The notes beneath the pieces were generated by a model. The model had not been told where the DNA came from. It saw only the letters and a program-made list of their open reading frames with translations, and searched no databases. Positions 35,060-43,072 of a stretch of DNA of 64,000 nucleotides are shown in pieces. The number at the start of each line of letters is the position of its first letter. Position 1 is the first letter of the stretch. The position numbers and the translations under genes were made by a program. Location of the stretch: contig JARWZZ010000004.1 in NCBI GenBank assembly GCA_029866125.1, positions 1 through 64,000 on the forward strand, given 5' to 3'. Source of the DNA: Limnobacter sp. (GTDB taxonomy: Bacteria > Pseudomonadota > Gammaproteobacteria > Burkholderiales > Burkholderiaceae_B).

Positions 35060-36259
35060 ATGGATTGCCCATCACCCATCAAAATCAACATGACCCGCAC
35101 CCCCATTCCCCGCTTTGAAAACAACTATTCTGAAGAAGCCGCCAAAGCCCGTCGGGAATTTATTCAAACCCAAACCGGCACCACACTGCAACACACCGGT
35201 CACTACTCCCTTGCGCCAGAAAGCCTGAAAAACAACACCGAAAACTTCATCGGCGTGGTTCAAATGCCGGTGGGTGTTGCAGGCCCAGTCCTCATCAACG
35301 GCGAGCACGCTCAAGGCTATTTTTACGTACCCATGGCCACCACAGAAGGCACATTGGTTGCCTCCTACAGCCGTGGCATGCGCATGGTCAGCGAGTCAGG
35401 CGGTGTAAAGGTCACTGTGCTGGAAGAGTTTATGCAGCGCGCACCTTTGTTTGAATTTGAGGATGCACGTTGCGCCCGCAGCTTTCTTCAATGGTTGCAG
35501 GACAACGAGCTCAATGTGCGAGCCCAAGCCGAGTCCACCACCAGCTTCGGGAAATTACAGCACATCCAAAGCTGGCAAATCGCCAAAATGGTTTATCTGC
35601 GCTTCAATTACACCACCGGTGATGCCGGTGGCCAAAACATGTGCAGCAAGGCCACGCATGCAGCCTGCGAGTGGATCAAGAAAAACACTCCCGAGAAAAT
35701 CACGCATTATTCACTGAGCAGTTCAATTGACACAGATAAAAAACACTCCCACATGAACCTGATGCACACCCGTGGAAAGCGGGTGATTGCCGAGGCGGTG
35801 ATTACGCGTGAAGTGCTACAGAAAACAGCTCGCATCACGCCTGAAATGGTGTTCAAACAACGCCAACGCAGCATGGTAGGTAATCAGTTGGCGGGCTCAG
35901 CCTACAGCGGGCCCCATTCAGCCAACGGCATAGCCTCGCTGTTTATTGCAACCGGGCAGGACGAAGCCAATGTGGTGGAATCCCACGCGGGTTTTTCATT
36001 CATGGAAATTACGGCTGAGGGGCATTTGTACTTTTCGGTCACACTACCTTCCGTGATTTGCGCCACCAAGGGTGGAGGCACCGGCTTGGCCACTCAAAAC
36101 GAGTGTTTAAGAATGCTGGGGTGCGAGGGTACGGGCAAAGCCCGAAAACTGGCGGAAATTGTAGGCGCTACGGTACTTGCAGGTGATTTATCCCTACTTT
36201 CTGCCATATTGGCAGACGAATGGGTGTCCTCACATGACGCGTATGGACGCAATCGCTGA
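35060..36259 (+). CDS. Hydroxymethylglutaryl-CoA reductase, class I-like
   Basis: HMG-CoA reductase interconverts HMG-CoA and mevalonate with NAD(P)H. All four catalytic residues are present: Glu96 in MATTEG, Lys227 in TDKKHSHMN, Asp301 in ATGQDEANVVESH and His392 in SSHDAYGRNR. QMPVGVAGP, GDAGGQNMCSKAT and KGGGTGLATQNECLRMLG are further family motifs, closest in layout to class I enzymes. The 399 residues lack any membrane anchor. No other mevalonate-pathway gene is in the window, so biosynthetic or degradative use cannot be decided. ATG 35090 is an alternative start. Confidence 0.88.
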   Translation: MDCPSPIKINMTRTPIPRFENNYSEEAAKARREFIQTQTGTTLQHTGHYSLAPESLKNNTENFIGVVQMPVGVAGPVLINGEHAQGYFYVPMATTEGTLVASYSRGMRMVSESGGVKVTVLEEFMQRAPLFEFEDARCARSFLQWLQDNELNVRAQAESTTSFGKLQHIQSWQIAKMVYLRFNYTTGDAGGQNMCSKATHAACEWIKKNTPEKITHYSLSSSIDTDKKHSHMNLMHTRGKRVIAEAVITREVLQKTARITPEMVFKQRQRSMVGNQLAGSAYSGPHSANGIASLFIATGQDEANVVESHAGFSFMEITAEGHLYFSVTLPSVICATKGGGTGLATQNECLRMLGCEGTGKARKLAEIVGATVLAGDLSLLSAILADEWVSSHDAYGRNR

Positions 36260-36360
36260 GGCGAGGCCGAGATGAAATAGATATGAACAGGGACTCTTAT
36301 CCCTTGATCGAATTAACATATATTCACTACTATAGATTCTGTCGACCATAGGAAGAGTCC

Positions 36361-37356
36361 GTGCCAGTGCCACTTTCACGTTATTTCATTCGAATCGCCT
36401 CATCCGGCCTGTTTATTACAAGTTTTTTTTTCAATCCCGCTTTCGCTTCAGATTTTAAAATTGGGGTGTCTAACTCCCCAATGTCTTTACCCTTTGCAGT
36501 GGCCGAGCATCAAAACTTGTTTGCCAAATACGGCGTGCATCCCGAGCTGGTTAAATGTGTGGGTGGCATACGCTGCGTAAAAGAGCTGATCGAAAACAAG
36601 GTGGACATGGCCACTTCGTCCGAGTTGCCTGTGCTTTTTAATGCGTATGAAACCAGTAACCTGAGCATTCTAGGCACCTTTGCTCAAAACAATGACGACT
36701 TAAAACTCATTGTTTCCAAGGAGATGGCAGCCAAAAAACCTGGCGACTGGCAGGACCGCAGGGTGGGTGTGGTCATGAAATCTGCATCCCACTATTACAT
36801 GGACGTTGCATTGCTTTACCACGGTATCGATCCACGTTCAGTCAAACTTGTAGGCCTTACCCCTGAAGAACTGCCCAAAGCCATTTCAAGCGGAAAGGTG
36901 GATGCAGTCTCAGTTTGGGAGCCCTACGGCTACTTGACAAGGTTGGCTGGCGCCAACAATGTGGTGGTTTTAAAAACACCGAAGTTGTACCAGCAAAGCT
37001 TTATCCTCACCACCACCAAAGACTTTTCAAAATCAAACAACGAGAGAATCAGCGGGGTTTTGAGGGCACTGAATGCCGCAAACGAGTTTATCCGCACTCA
37101 TCCAGCGCAAGCCCAGCAAATAATGATCAAGCACAGCAATTTAGACCAAGAATTTGTAAAGCAAAACTGGGGCGCATACCGCTTTGATTTGGCACTGCAG
37201 CAGTCCCTGATTACCACCATGGAAGGCGAAGCGCGTTGGATGGTTCGTGAAAACCATGTCAGCGACAAGGGCAAAACACCTGACGTATCCAAACTGATCG
37301 ATGCCTCGCATTTAAACCGAGTTGCCCCTCAAGCCATTGATTTCGCCTACAAATGA
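36361..37356 (+). CDS. Periplasmic substrate-binding protein (SsuA/NMT1-like), coupled to a hybrid kinase
   Basis: A 331-residue exported binding protein of the nitrate/sulfonate/thiamine-precursor type. GTG 36361 follows GGAAGAG. A signal peptide ends near NPAFAS (about residue 29). The mature protein begins FKIGVSNSPMSLPFAVAEHQ and has KVDMATSSELPVL and SSGKVDAVSVWEPYG. No ABC permease or ATPase gene is nearby; the stop overlaps the start of the kinase gene by four bases. This suggests ligand sensing rather than transport. The ligand is unknown. Confidence 0.85.
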   Translation: MPVPLSRYFIRIASSGLFITSFFFNPAFASDFKIGVSNSPMSLPFAVAEHQNLFAKYGVHPELVKCVGGIRCVKELIENKVDMATSSELPVLFNAYETSNLSILGTFAQNNDDLKLIVSKEMAAKKPGDWQDRRVGVVMKSASHYYMDVALLYHGIDPRSVKLVGLTPEELPKAISSGKVDAVSVWEPYGYLTRLAGANNVVVLKTPKLYQQSFILTTTKDFSKSNNERISGVLRALNAANEFIRTHPAQAQQIMIKHSNLDQEFVKQNWGAYRFDLALQQSLITTMEGEARWMVRENHVSDKGKTPDVSKLIDASHLNRVAPQAIDFAYK

Positions 37357-39368
37357 GTAGCTTATTTCGGATTGATCGTGCGGTTACCATCGCAAGCTGC
37401 ATGGGTTTGTTGTTGATTGCCATGTCAATTGGCATGATTCAATACACGGACGAGTTACGCCGTTCTGCCGCGACAGAGAACATCACAGCAAATCGCATTT
37501 CCCGGCTGACGGCACAGCTTTTGGCACAAACTCAAAGCGTATCGAATTACCCGAACGAAAGCACTCTTCGTCAATGGCGGGGCATACACACCAACTTGAT
37601 AGACCATGCCAGCCAAGCCCAACGCTTGAGTGGCCAACCCGAAAGCTATTCGATGATTACCCGGCAACTGGACGACATGTCGGCCCTGTTTGCAGGGCTA
37701 GAACAAGCAGTGGCTGACAACAACCCCGACCTTGCCAAACGGCGACTATTGATTTTGACTGACCGTTTGGTCGCAGAATCCCAACAACTGGCTGAGGTGG
37801 CTTATAGAATTGAGGACTTTTCCCATGCTGAACATGAAAAGCTGACCACACTTCGGCGCGACATACTGATTGGCCTGTTGCTGTTTTTTGCAATCGCCTT
37901 GTTTGTTTTGTTGTATTTCATTCGGCTGAAAGTGGTTGCACCGCTGAGCCTTGTGGAAGACGTTGCGAACCGAATCCGCAATGGCAACCTAACAGCCCGT
38001 TGCGACTTGCCTGCCGGCAATGAAATTGGAGACGTGGCTGCGGCACTGAATGATTTGGCGTCGTCCCTACAAGCCAGAATTCAGCGCCTTGATGATGTGA
38101 ATCGCACATTGGAATCTGAGGTCAAGGAACGAGAGGCCTCAGAACAAGAACTGCAAAAAACACTAGAAAGCTTGAATGTAGCCCAACAAGCGCTGCAAAT
38201 TGCCAAGGAGCAAGCAGAGTCCAATAGCCAAGCCAAGGGGGAGTTTTTAGCCCACTTAAGCCATGAAATTCGCACACCGTTGAATGCCATTGTGGGCTTG
38301 ATCAGTATATTGAAACAGGAGCCCCATTCCAGCAATCAATTGAGTTTGTTGACTAAACTGGAGGGTGCATCACTCAACCTTGTGGCGCTGGCCAGTGGTG
38401 TGCTGGATGTTTCAAAAATTGAAGCTGGTGCGATGGAGCTGGACAACAGCACCTTCTCGGTGGCTGAGCTTTTGCAGTCTGTTTCGGACGTGATGACTGG
38501 CGCCGCCGCCCACAAACAATTGGCTTTGGTGATACACCAAGACTCGCAAGTGCCTGACCGCCTGAGGGGCGACGTCAACAAGCTGAGGCAAATCCTAGTC
38601 AACTTGGCAGGCAACTCCGTCAAGTTTACCGACCACGGCCAAGTCAAGGTCAGCATCACCGCTGACCATGTGGACAGCAAGCGCTGCATGTTGCGTTTTT
38701 TGGTGCAAGACACCGGCATTGGCATGGACCAAACCATGGTCAAAAGTATTTTCCAAAGCTACGCGCAAGGCGACTCCAGCATTTCAAAACGCTACGGCGG
38801 CACAGGCTTGGGCTTGTCGCTTAGCCAAAGGCTTGTAGAGTTGATGGGTGGCAATATTTCAGTGGCCAGTACACCGGGCAGGGGCAGTATTTTCTCATTC
38901 ACTCTGGGTATGGACTTGTCAACGGAGCTTTTAAACACAGTCCAAACGCCAGGGGCGAGCTACAACAAATCGGAAACACTCAAAGGCATCAAGGTTTTGG
39001 CAGTGGATGACAACACGATGAATTTGTTTGTGCTGCGTAAAATACTGGAAAACCACGGCGCAGAGGTATTAATGGCAGAGAATGGAAAGGATGCAGTAAA
39101 AATACTCTCGGAGCCCGAGCATTCAGGGATTGATGTGTGTTTGATGGACATTCAAATGCCAGAAATGGACGGCATGGAAGCCTGCCGGGTAATCAGGAAT
39201 GTACTGGCACTGCCTGACCTACCTGTTATTGCCTTAACCGCCGGGGCACTGGCGAAGGACCATGCAATGGCCATGCAAAGTGGCATGAACAAGGTGCTGA
39301 CCAAGCCCCTCCAAGTTGGAGAGGTAGTCAGCACTGTGCGGTCATTTGCTCAACTTAATCAGTCGTAA
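37353..39368 (+). CDS. Hybrid sensor histidine kinase with receiver domain
   Basis: A 671-residue inner-membrane kinase. Membrane segments at about 9-30 and 169-190 flank a periplasmic helical domain. HAMP (about 190-245), a coiled coil, HisKA with the phospho-acceptor His304 in HLSHEIRTPLN, and HATPase_c with DTGIGM and GGTGLGLSLSQRL follow. The receiver domain places the phospho-aspartate at 599 (LMDIQMPEMDG). There is no Hpt domain and no neighbouring response regulator, so the output partner is elsewhere. It is translationally coupled to the binding protein, its likely ligand-presenting partner. Confidence 0.92.
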   Translation: MSSLFRIDRAVTIASCMGLLLIAMSIGMIQYTDELRRSAATENITANRISRLTAQLLAQTQSVSNYPNESTLRQWRGIHTNLIDHASQAQRLSGQPESYSMITRQLDDMSALFAGLEQAVADNNPDLAKRRLLILTDRLVAESQQLAEVAYRIEDFSHAEHEKLTTLRRDILIGLLLFFAIALFVLLYFIRLKVVAPLSLVEDVANRIRNGNLTARCDLPAGNEIGDVAAALNDLASSLQARIQRLDDVNRTLESEVKEREASEQELQKTLESLNVAQQALQIAKEQAESNSQAKGEFLAHLSHEIRTPLNAIVGLISILKQEPHSSNQLSLLTKLEGASLNLVALASGVLDVSKIEAGAMELDNSTFSVAELLQSVSDVMTGAAAHKQLALVIHQDSQVPDRLRGDVNKLRQILVNLAGNSVKFTDHGQVKVSITADHVDSKRCMLRFLVQDTGIGMDQTMVKSIFQSYAQGDSSISKRYGGTGLGLSLSQRLVELMGGNISVASTPGRGSIFSFTLGMDLSTELLNTVQTPGASYNKSETLKGIKVLAVDDNTMNLFVLRKILENHGAEVLMAENGKDAVKILSEPEHSGIDVCLMDIQMPEMDGMEACRVIRNVLALPDLPVIALTAGALAKDHAMAMQSGMNKVLTKPLQVGEVVSTVRSFAQLNQS

Positions 39369-39374
39369 GCGAAG

Positions 39375-40589
39375 TTACGCAGCCATCAACATTTTGCGAA
39401 TCACGCCTTCTGCTGTGGGCATGTCCATGTAGCGGGGTACTGCGTAGGTAAAGCGCGCTTCGGCCAAGGCGGACTGCGCAATTTCTGTGATGTCAGAGGC
39501 TTTAAGTTTGTCCAACTGGGTTGGAATACCAAACTTGGCATTCATGTCGCGAATACGCTGAATGAATGCGTCTGCCAACTGGCGGTCGGTTCCACCAGCC
39601 GGGCCAATGTTGCATGCCTTGGCAAGGTAAGCCAAACGCGGTGCGCAATTGTCGACTGAATAATCCAACACATGGGGCATGACAATCGCATTGGCCAAGC
39701 CATGGGGCGTGTGGTACAACGCGCCAAATTTGTGGGCAATCGCATGCACATAGCCCACACCGGCTTGCGTGAATGCAATGCCAGCCAAATGTGAAGCACG
39801 GGCCATTTGCTGACGGGCTTCTACATTGGAGCCGTCGGTTACCGCCGTGTCCAAATGCTTCATAATCAACTTGGTGGCTTCAATCGCTTTTTCATCCGTT
39901 CGACCAAACGCGTTGCGGGAAACAAAAGCTTCCACTGCGTGAGTCAATGCATCCATGCCGGTGGCCGCAGTAATGTGAGCCGGTAGGCCAGTCATCAAAG
40001 CACCATCCAAGGCAGCCGCTGTGGGCATCAATTGCAAATCCATTGCGGCCAGTTTTTTGCGCTGTACTGGGTCTGTCACCACGGCAGCGATTGTGCATTC
40101 GGAACCAGTCCCCGCAGTGGTTGGCACTGCATACAGGGGCAACATGCCACGGTAAACTCGAAACAAGCCAGTCATTTTGACAATGGGCTTTTTGTTTTTA
40201 GCACGTGCACCAATCATTTTGGCTGCATCAATCGGCGAACCACCACCCACGGCCAAAATGGCCTTGCAGTCGTGCTTGTCGCACAGGTCGTAACCACTTT
40301 CAATTTGAGCAACTGTGGGGTTGGGCTCCACGCCGTCGTACACGTGATAGGCAATACCCAAGCGCTGGAGTTCATCAAAAATCTTGTTCAGCACGCCCAG
40401 TTTGATCAACACGGCATCTGTAACAACCAAAATGTTTTTGTGACCTTGCGAGGCCATGAACTGCACCAACTTGAGGGACGAGTCTGCCCCTTCAAAAGTT
40501 TTGGGCCAGCGGAACGGCATGATCATGGTGACCAGCTTGAAAATGAACATGTAAATTTTCAGAAATAGGACTTCGAGCTTGTGCAGCAT
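39375..40589 (-). CDS. Iron-containing alcohol dehydrogenase
   Basis: A 404-residue group III alcohol dehydrogenase using NAD(P). AVGGGSPIDAAKMIGA and YAVPTTAGTGSECTIAAVVTD form the cofactor part; metal ligands are expected in ALDGALM (Asp), MDALTHAVEAF, VGYVHAIAHKFGALYHTPHG (histidines). The N-terminal 25 residues are unusually hydrophobic (LFLKIYMFIFKLVTMIMPF), suggesting membrane attachment. It converges with the kinase gene and is divergent from the second PF10118 gene. A fatty alcohol or related lipid substrate is an inference from neighbours. Confidence 0.9.
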   Translation of the reverse strand: MLHKLEVLFLKIYMFIFKLVTMIMPFRWPKTFEGADSSLKLVQFMASQGHKNILVVTDAVLIKLGVLNKIFDELQRLGIAYHVYDGVEPNPTVAQIESGYDLCDKHDCKAILAVGGGSPIDAAKMIGARAKNKKPIVKMTGLFRVYRGMLPLYAVPTTAGTGSECTIAAVVTDPVQRKKLAAMDLQLMPTAAALDGALMTGLPAHITAATGMDALTHAVEAFVSRNAFGRTDEKAIEATKLIMKHLDTAVTDGSNVEARQQMARASHLAGIAFTQAGVGYVHAIAHKFGALYHTPHGLANAIVMPHVLDYSVDNCAPRLAYLAKACNIGPAGGTDRQLADAFIQRIRDMNAKFGIPTQLDKLKASDITEIAQSALAEARFTYAVPRYMDMPTAEGVIRKMLMAA

Positions 40590-40889
40590 TTGGTTGAGTC
40601 TCCTTTTTAGTTATGGTCGGCGATTGCCCAGTAAGCTTCTAATAGTAACCAGTCTTGCCTTTGGATGTAATGCCTTAGAGGAAGCCCACCAGTGAAAAAA
40701 AGATCATTTTATTAAATTACATAGAAAAAACATTCCTATTCTACTTGTAATGTGACATTGAACAATGTTATGTTTATTTCAAGCTGAAAAAGCCTAAATA
40801 ACTAAAAAGTAGCACAACGCATCCACCCAGTAGTCGCTAAGTATCTGATATGTAAACAAGTCCGTTTAATCGAAGTCAGGAGGCAAGCC
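40590..40889. promoter_or_regulatory. AT-rich divergent control region with AATGT palindromes
   Basis: This 300-bp gene-free stretch separates the divergent alcohol dehydrogenase and PF10118 genes. It is clearly richer in A and T than the surrounding genes. Two overlapping palindromes stand out: AATGT-G-ACATT (40749-40759) and ACATTG-AA-CAATGT (40755-40768), giving three alternating AATGT half-sites. They probably bind a dimeric regulator. I see no small gene or RNA in the rest. Confidence 0.55.
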
Positions 40890-41771
40890 GTGGCCCATGC
40901 AATAAAAAAACCCCATCAGGAAAACATCCGACACGCACCCGTGTCAATACACCAGCGGGGCTCCAGCTTCCCAGTCCGACGAATGGATTTTGAGTTTGAC
41001 GGGCTTCAACGGTATTTTGTGAATGGCGACCCCGCTTCCAGCTTCTTTTTGACCTCCTTTCAAGCGTTTTTCCCAGAAGGCGAACAGTTTTTTGTGGACT
41101 CGGTGAGGGATGCCCAGCCTTTGGTCTCTGATGAGCGTTTGCTCAAGGAAATTAGCGCTTTTATTGGCCAAGAATCGATGCACGGCAAAGAGCACAAAAC
41201 CGCGAACGAAGAATTGCGCCGGCAAGGTATCAATGTGTTTGGACTGGACGCCAAAGCCCGTTGGACGCGTAAGAAACTCAATAAAATTCTTCCCCTAAAA
41301 ATGCGCTTGGCCGGCACCGCAGCGGTTGAACATTACACCGCCGTTTTGGCGGAGTACATCATGAAAACCAAGGAGTTTGAAAACCTCATTCAGGACCCCA
41401 AGGTAAAAAGCCTGATTTACTGGCATGCCATGGAAGAAAGTGAGCACCGCGCAGTGGCTTTTGATGTGTACAAACATGTGGGTGGCGGCTACCTATTGCG
41501 GGCTGTGGCCATGGCGATTGTGTCTGTGTTGATACTGCCTGTGATTATGTCGGGCATGTATTCCATCATGAAGCAAGATGGGCAACTGACCAATTGGAAA
41601 TCATGGCGCAGTTTTGCCAAAACCTACTTTGGCCGCAAGGGGGTTGTGACTGCGCTGCTGCCAGATTTGCTTTTGTACTTCAAACCCAGCTTTCACCCAA
41701 TGGACAGCGACATGGACTCCGTGATGGTGGAATGGAAGGAGCGGCTGGGGCTAAATCCTGCGGCAGCGTAG
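40890..41771 (+). CDS. PF10118-type predicted metal-dependent hydrolase, paralogue 2
   Basis: A 293-residue paralogue of the protein at 33411, from GTG 40890 with a strong AGGAGG six bases upstream. Shared motifs are FFPEGEQFFVDSVRDAQ, FIGQESMHGKEHKTANEEL, AVEHYTAVLAEYIM and WHAMEESEHRAVAFDVYKH, with the same glutamate and histidine positions. A hydrophobic segment follows (AMAIVSVLILPVIMSGMYS). Function is not established; the histidines and glutamates suggest a helical metal centre. Confidence 0.86.
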   Translation: MAHAIKKPHQENIRHAPVSIHQRGSSFPVRRMDFEFDGLQRYFVNGDPASSFFLTSFQAFFPEGEQFFVDSVRDAQPLVSDERLLKEISAFIGQESMHGKEHKTANEELRRQGINVFGLDAKARWTRKKLNKILPLKMRLAGTAAVEHYTAVLAEYIMKTKEFENLIQDPKVKSLIYWHAMEESEHRAVAFDVYKHVGGGYLLRAVAMAIVSVLILPVIMSGMYSIMKQDGQLTNWKSWRSFAKTYFGRKGVVTALLPDLLLYFKPSFHPMDSDMDSVMVEWKERLGLNPAAA

Positions 41772-41782
41772 TGCAATCAAAT

Positions 41783-42868
41783 TCAATTGAAGGTCAGCGC
41801 CCACAATTCCGCCACTGGGGCCAATTGTGGGTCCGCTGAAAGCCGCTCAAATTCCAACCGTGCTTCTGCCCTAAACCCAGCAAACCAAAGGCCTTCAGCA
41901 AAAGTGAGCAAAGCCGTGCTGGGTGATACAAACCGGCCCTTGGCCATGCCCTTCTCCATGGTGTTTACACCGGCCAAACGGTCGCCAGCCAACACTTGCA
42001 GATAACCCTCAGTCAACCAAGCATCACCTGAATCGCCCAGCAGTGCGCTGATCGAGCCTGCACCTTCATCATCCACTTGCTGCAACAACAGGCTGACTTG
42101 TTTGCGCTTTTCGCGATACAACTCACCCAATTCTGCATTGGGTAAAGCCCCTTTGCGCACGGCCAAATCCAGTGCAGCTTGCGCTTCTAAATAGAAACCC
42201 TTGCGAGTAAAAATTTCTGCGGCATCCAAGTATTCTCCGGGGGCGCCAAAACCTTCAGTGGCAAGCATTAAACGATACAAATGCAAATCACCGGCAACAC
42301 GAAACACCCCAGCCTGTGCGCAGGCTTCTATCAGCTCTGACCAAGATTCGGAGTTTGGGTACAGCGAAGCCCATAACTTAAGCCCCTTCAATAGGGCATT
42401 TTGATCGTTGAGATGGCGGGCAGCCTGGGTGTGAAGTTGCAGCAAACCCTCACCGGGCTTTGCGCCTTTTTCTTTGAGCACCATCAACTCAACTTGGGCA
42501 GACTGCAAAGTCTTGCTGGGGTTGCCCAGCAGGTAATAGCCCTTGGTGCGCAATGCCAAAAGCGAGGTGTCTTGTGGGCTTTCAAGCAACAATTGGTCAA
42601 GCAACTGCACCAGCTTGCTGTGCTGATCGGTTTGTAGGTACGCAATCAACAAACTTTGCTGAAAGTAGGCTCGGTCCAAAGGGTCCAGCAAGGGTGAATT
42701 CAAGGCCGAAAGGGATAGCAATTCGACTTGCTCAAAATTTTTTGCATCCATGCTGGCTTGCACTTGACTGCCAGCACTGGCTGCATAGGCGTAAAGGTTT
42801 GGCACCATAGCAGCAGTGAAAAGAACCACAGTCTTCCACCTGCTCAGCTTGCCCATCAAAACCCGCAT
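41783..42868 (-). CDS. Exported TPR-like protein of unknown function
   Basis: A 361-residue protein with an N-terminal signal peptide (TVVLFTAAMVPNLYAYAASA, about residues 13-32) and a wholly helical repeat body resembling tetratricopeptide repeats (for example FEQVELLSLSALNSPLLDPL, LLALRTKGYYLLGNPSKTLQ, AAEIFTRKGFYLEAQAALDL). It probably acts as a periplasmic scaffold. No specific family is recognised. It converges with the PF10118 gene, 11 bp apart. Confidence 0.65.
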   Translation of the reverse strand: MRVLMGKLSRWKTVVLFTAAMVPNLYAYAASAGSQVQASMDAKNFEQVELLSLSALNSPLLDPLDRAYFQQSLLIAYLQTDQHSKLVQLLDQLLLESPQDTSLLALRTKGYYLLGNPSKTLQSAQVELMVLKEKGAKPGEGLLQLHTQAARHLNDQNALLKGLKLWASLYPNSESWSELIEACAQAGVFRVAGDLHLYRLMLATEGFGAPGEYLDAAEIFTRKGFYLEAQAALDLAVRKGALPNAELGELYREKRKQVSLLLQQVDDEGAGSISALLGDSGDAWLTEGYLQVLAGDRLAGVNTMEKGMAKGRFVSPSTALLTFAEGLWFAGFRAEARLEFERLSADPQLAPVAELWALTFN

Positions 42869-42982
42869 TTGCGCCCCCGCTCACTCTAAATATTTCTTGT
42901 ATATCCATTTTTACACAAAACTTGTATCCATTTAGATTGGACCGAAACTTGGTACGCCTGGAGACACTTGCACATTGCAGAA

Positions 42983-43039
42983 CCCATTAAATGGGAATTT
43001 TTCCCTTGCAATAATTGGATTTATGGGAAACAATCCCAT
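42983..43039. promoter_or_regulatory. Cluster of ATGGGA/TCCCAT palindromes upstream of the DUF5666 lipoprotein
   Basis: Three symmetric sites follow each other: CCCATT-A-AATGGG (42983-42995), GGGAA-TTT-TTCCC (42993-43005) and ATGGGA-AACAA-TCCCAT (43023-43039). They share a GGGA half-site and end 34 bp before the start codon. A dimeric regulator that binds cooperatively is a likely reading. Confidence 0.6.
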
Positions 43040-43072
43040 TTGTTATTCAAATTTTAATCGAGGGACGTAGAC

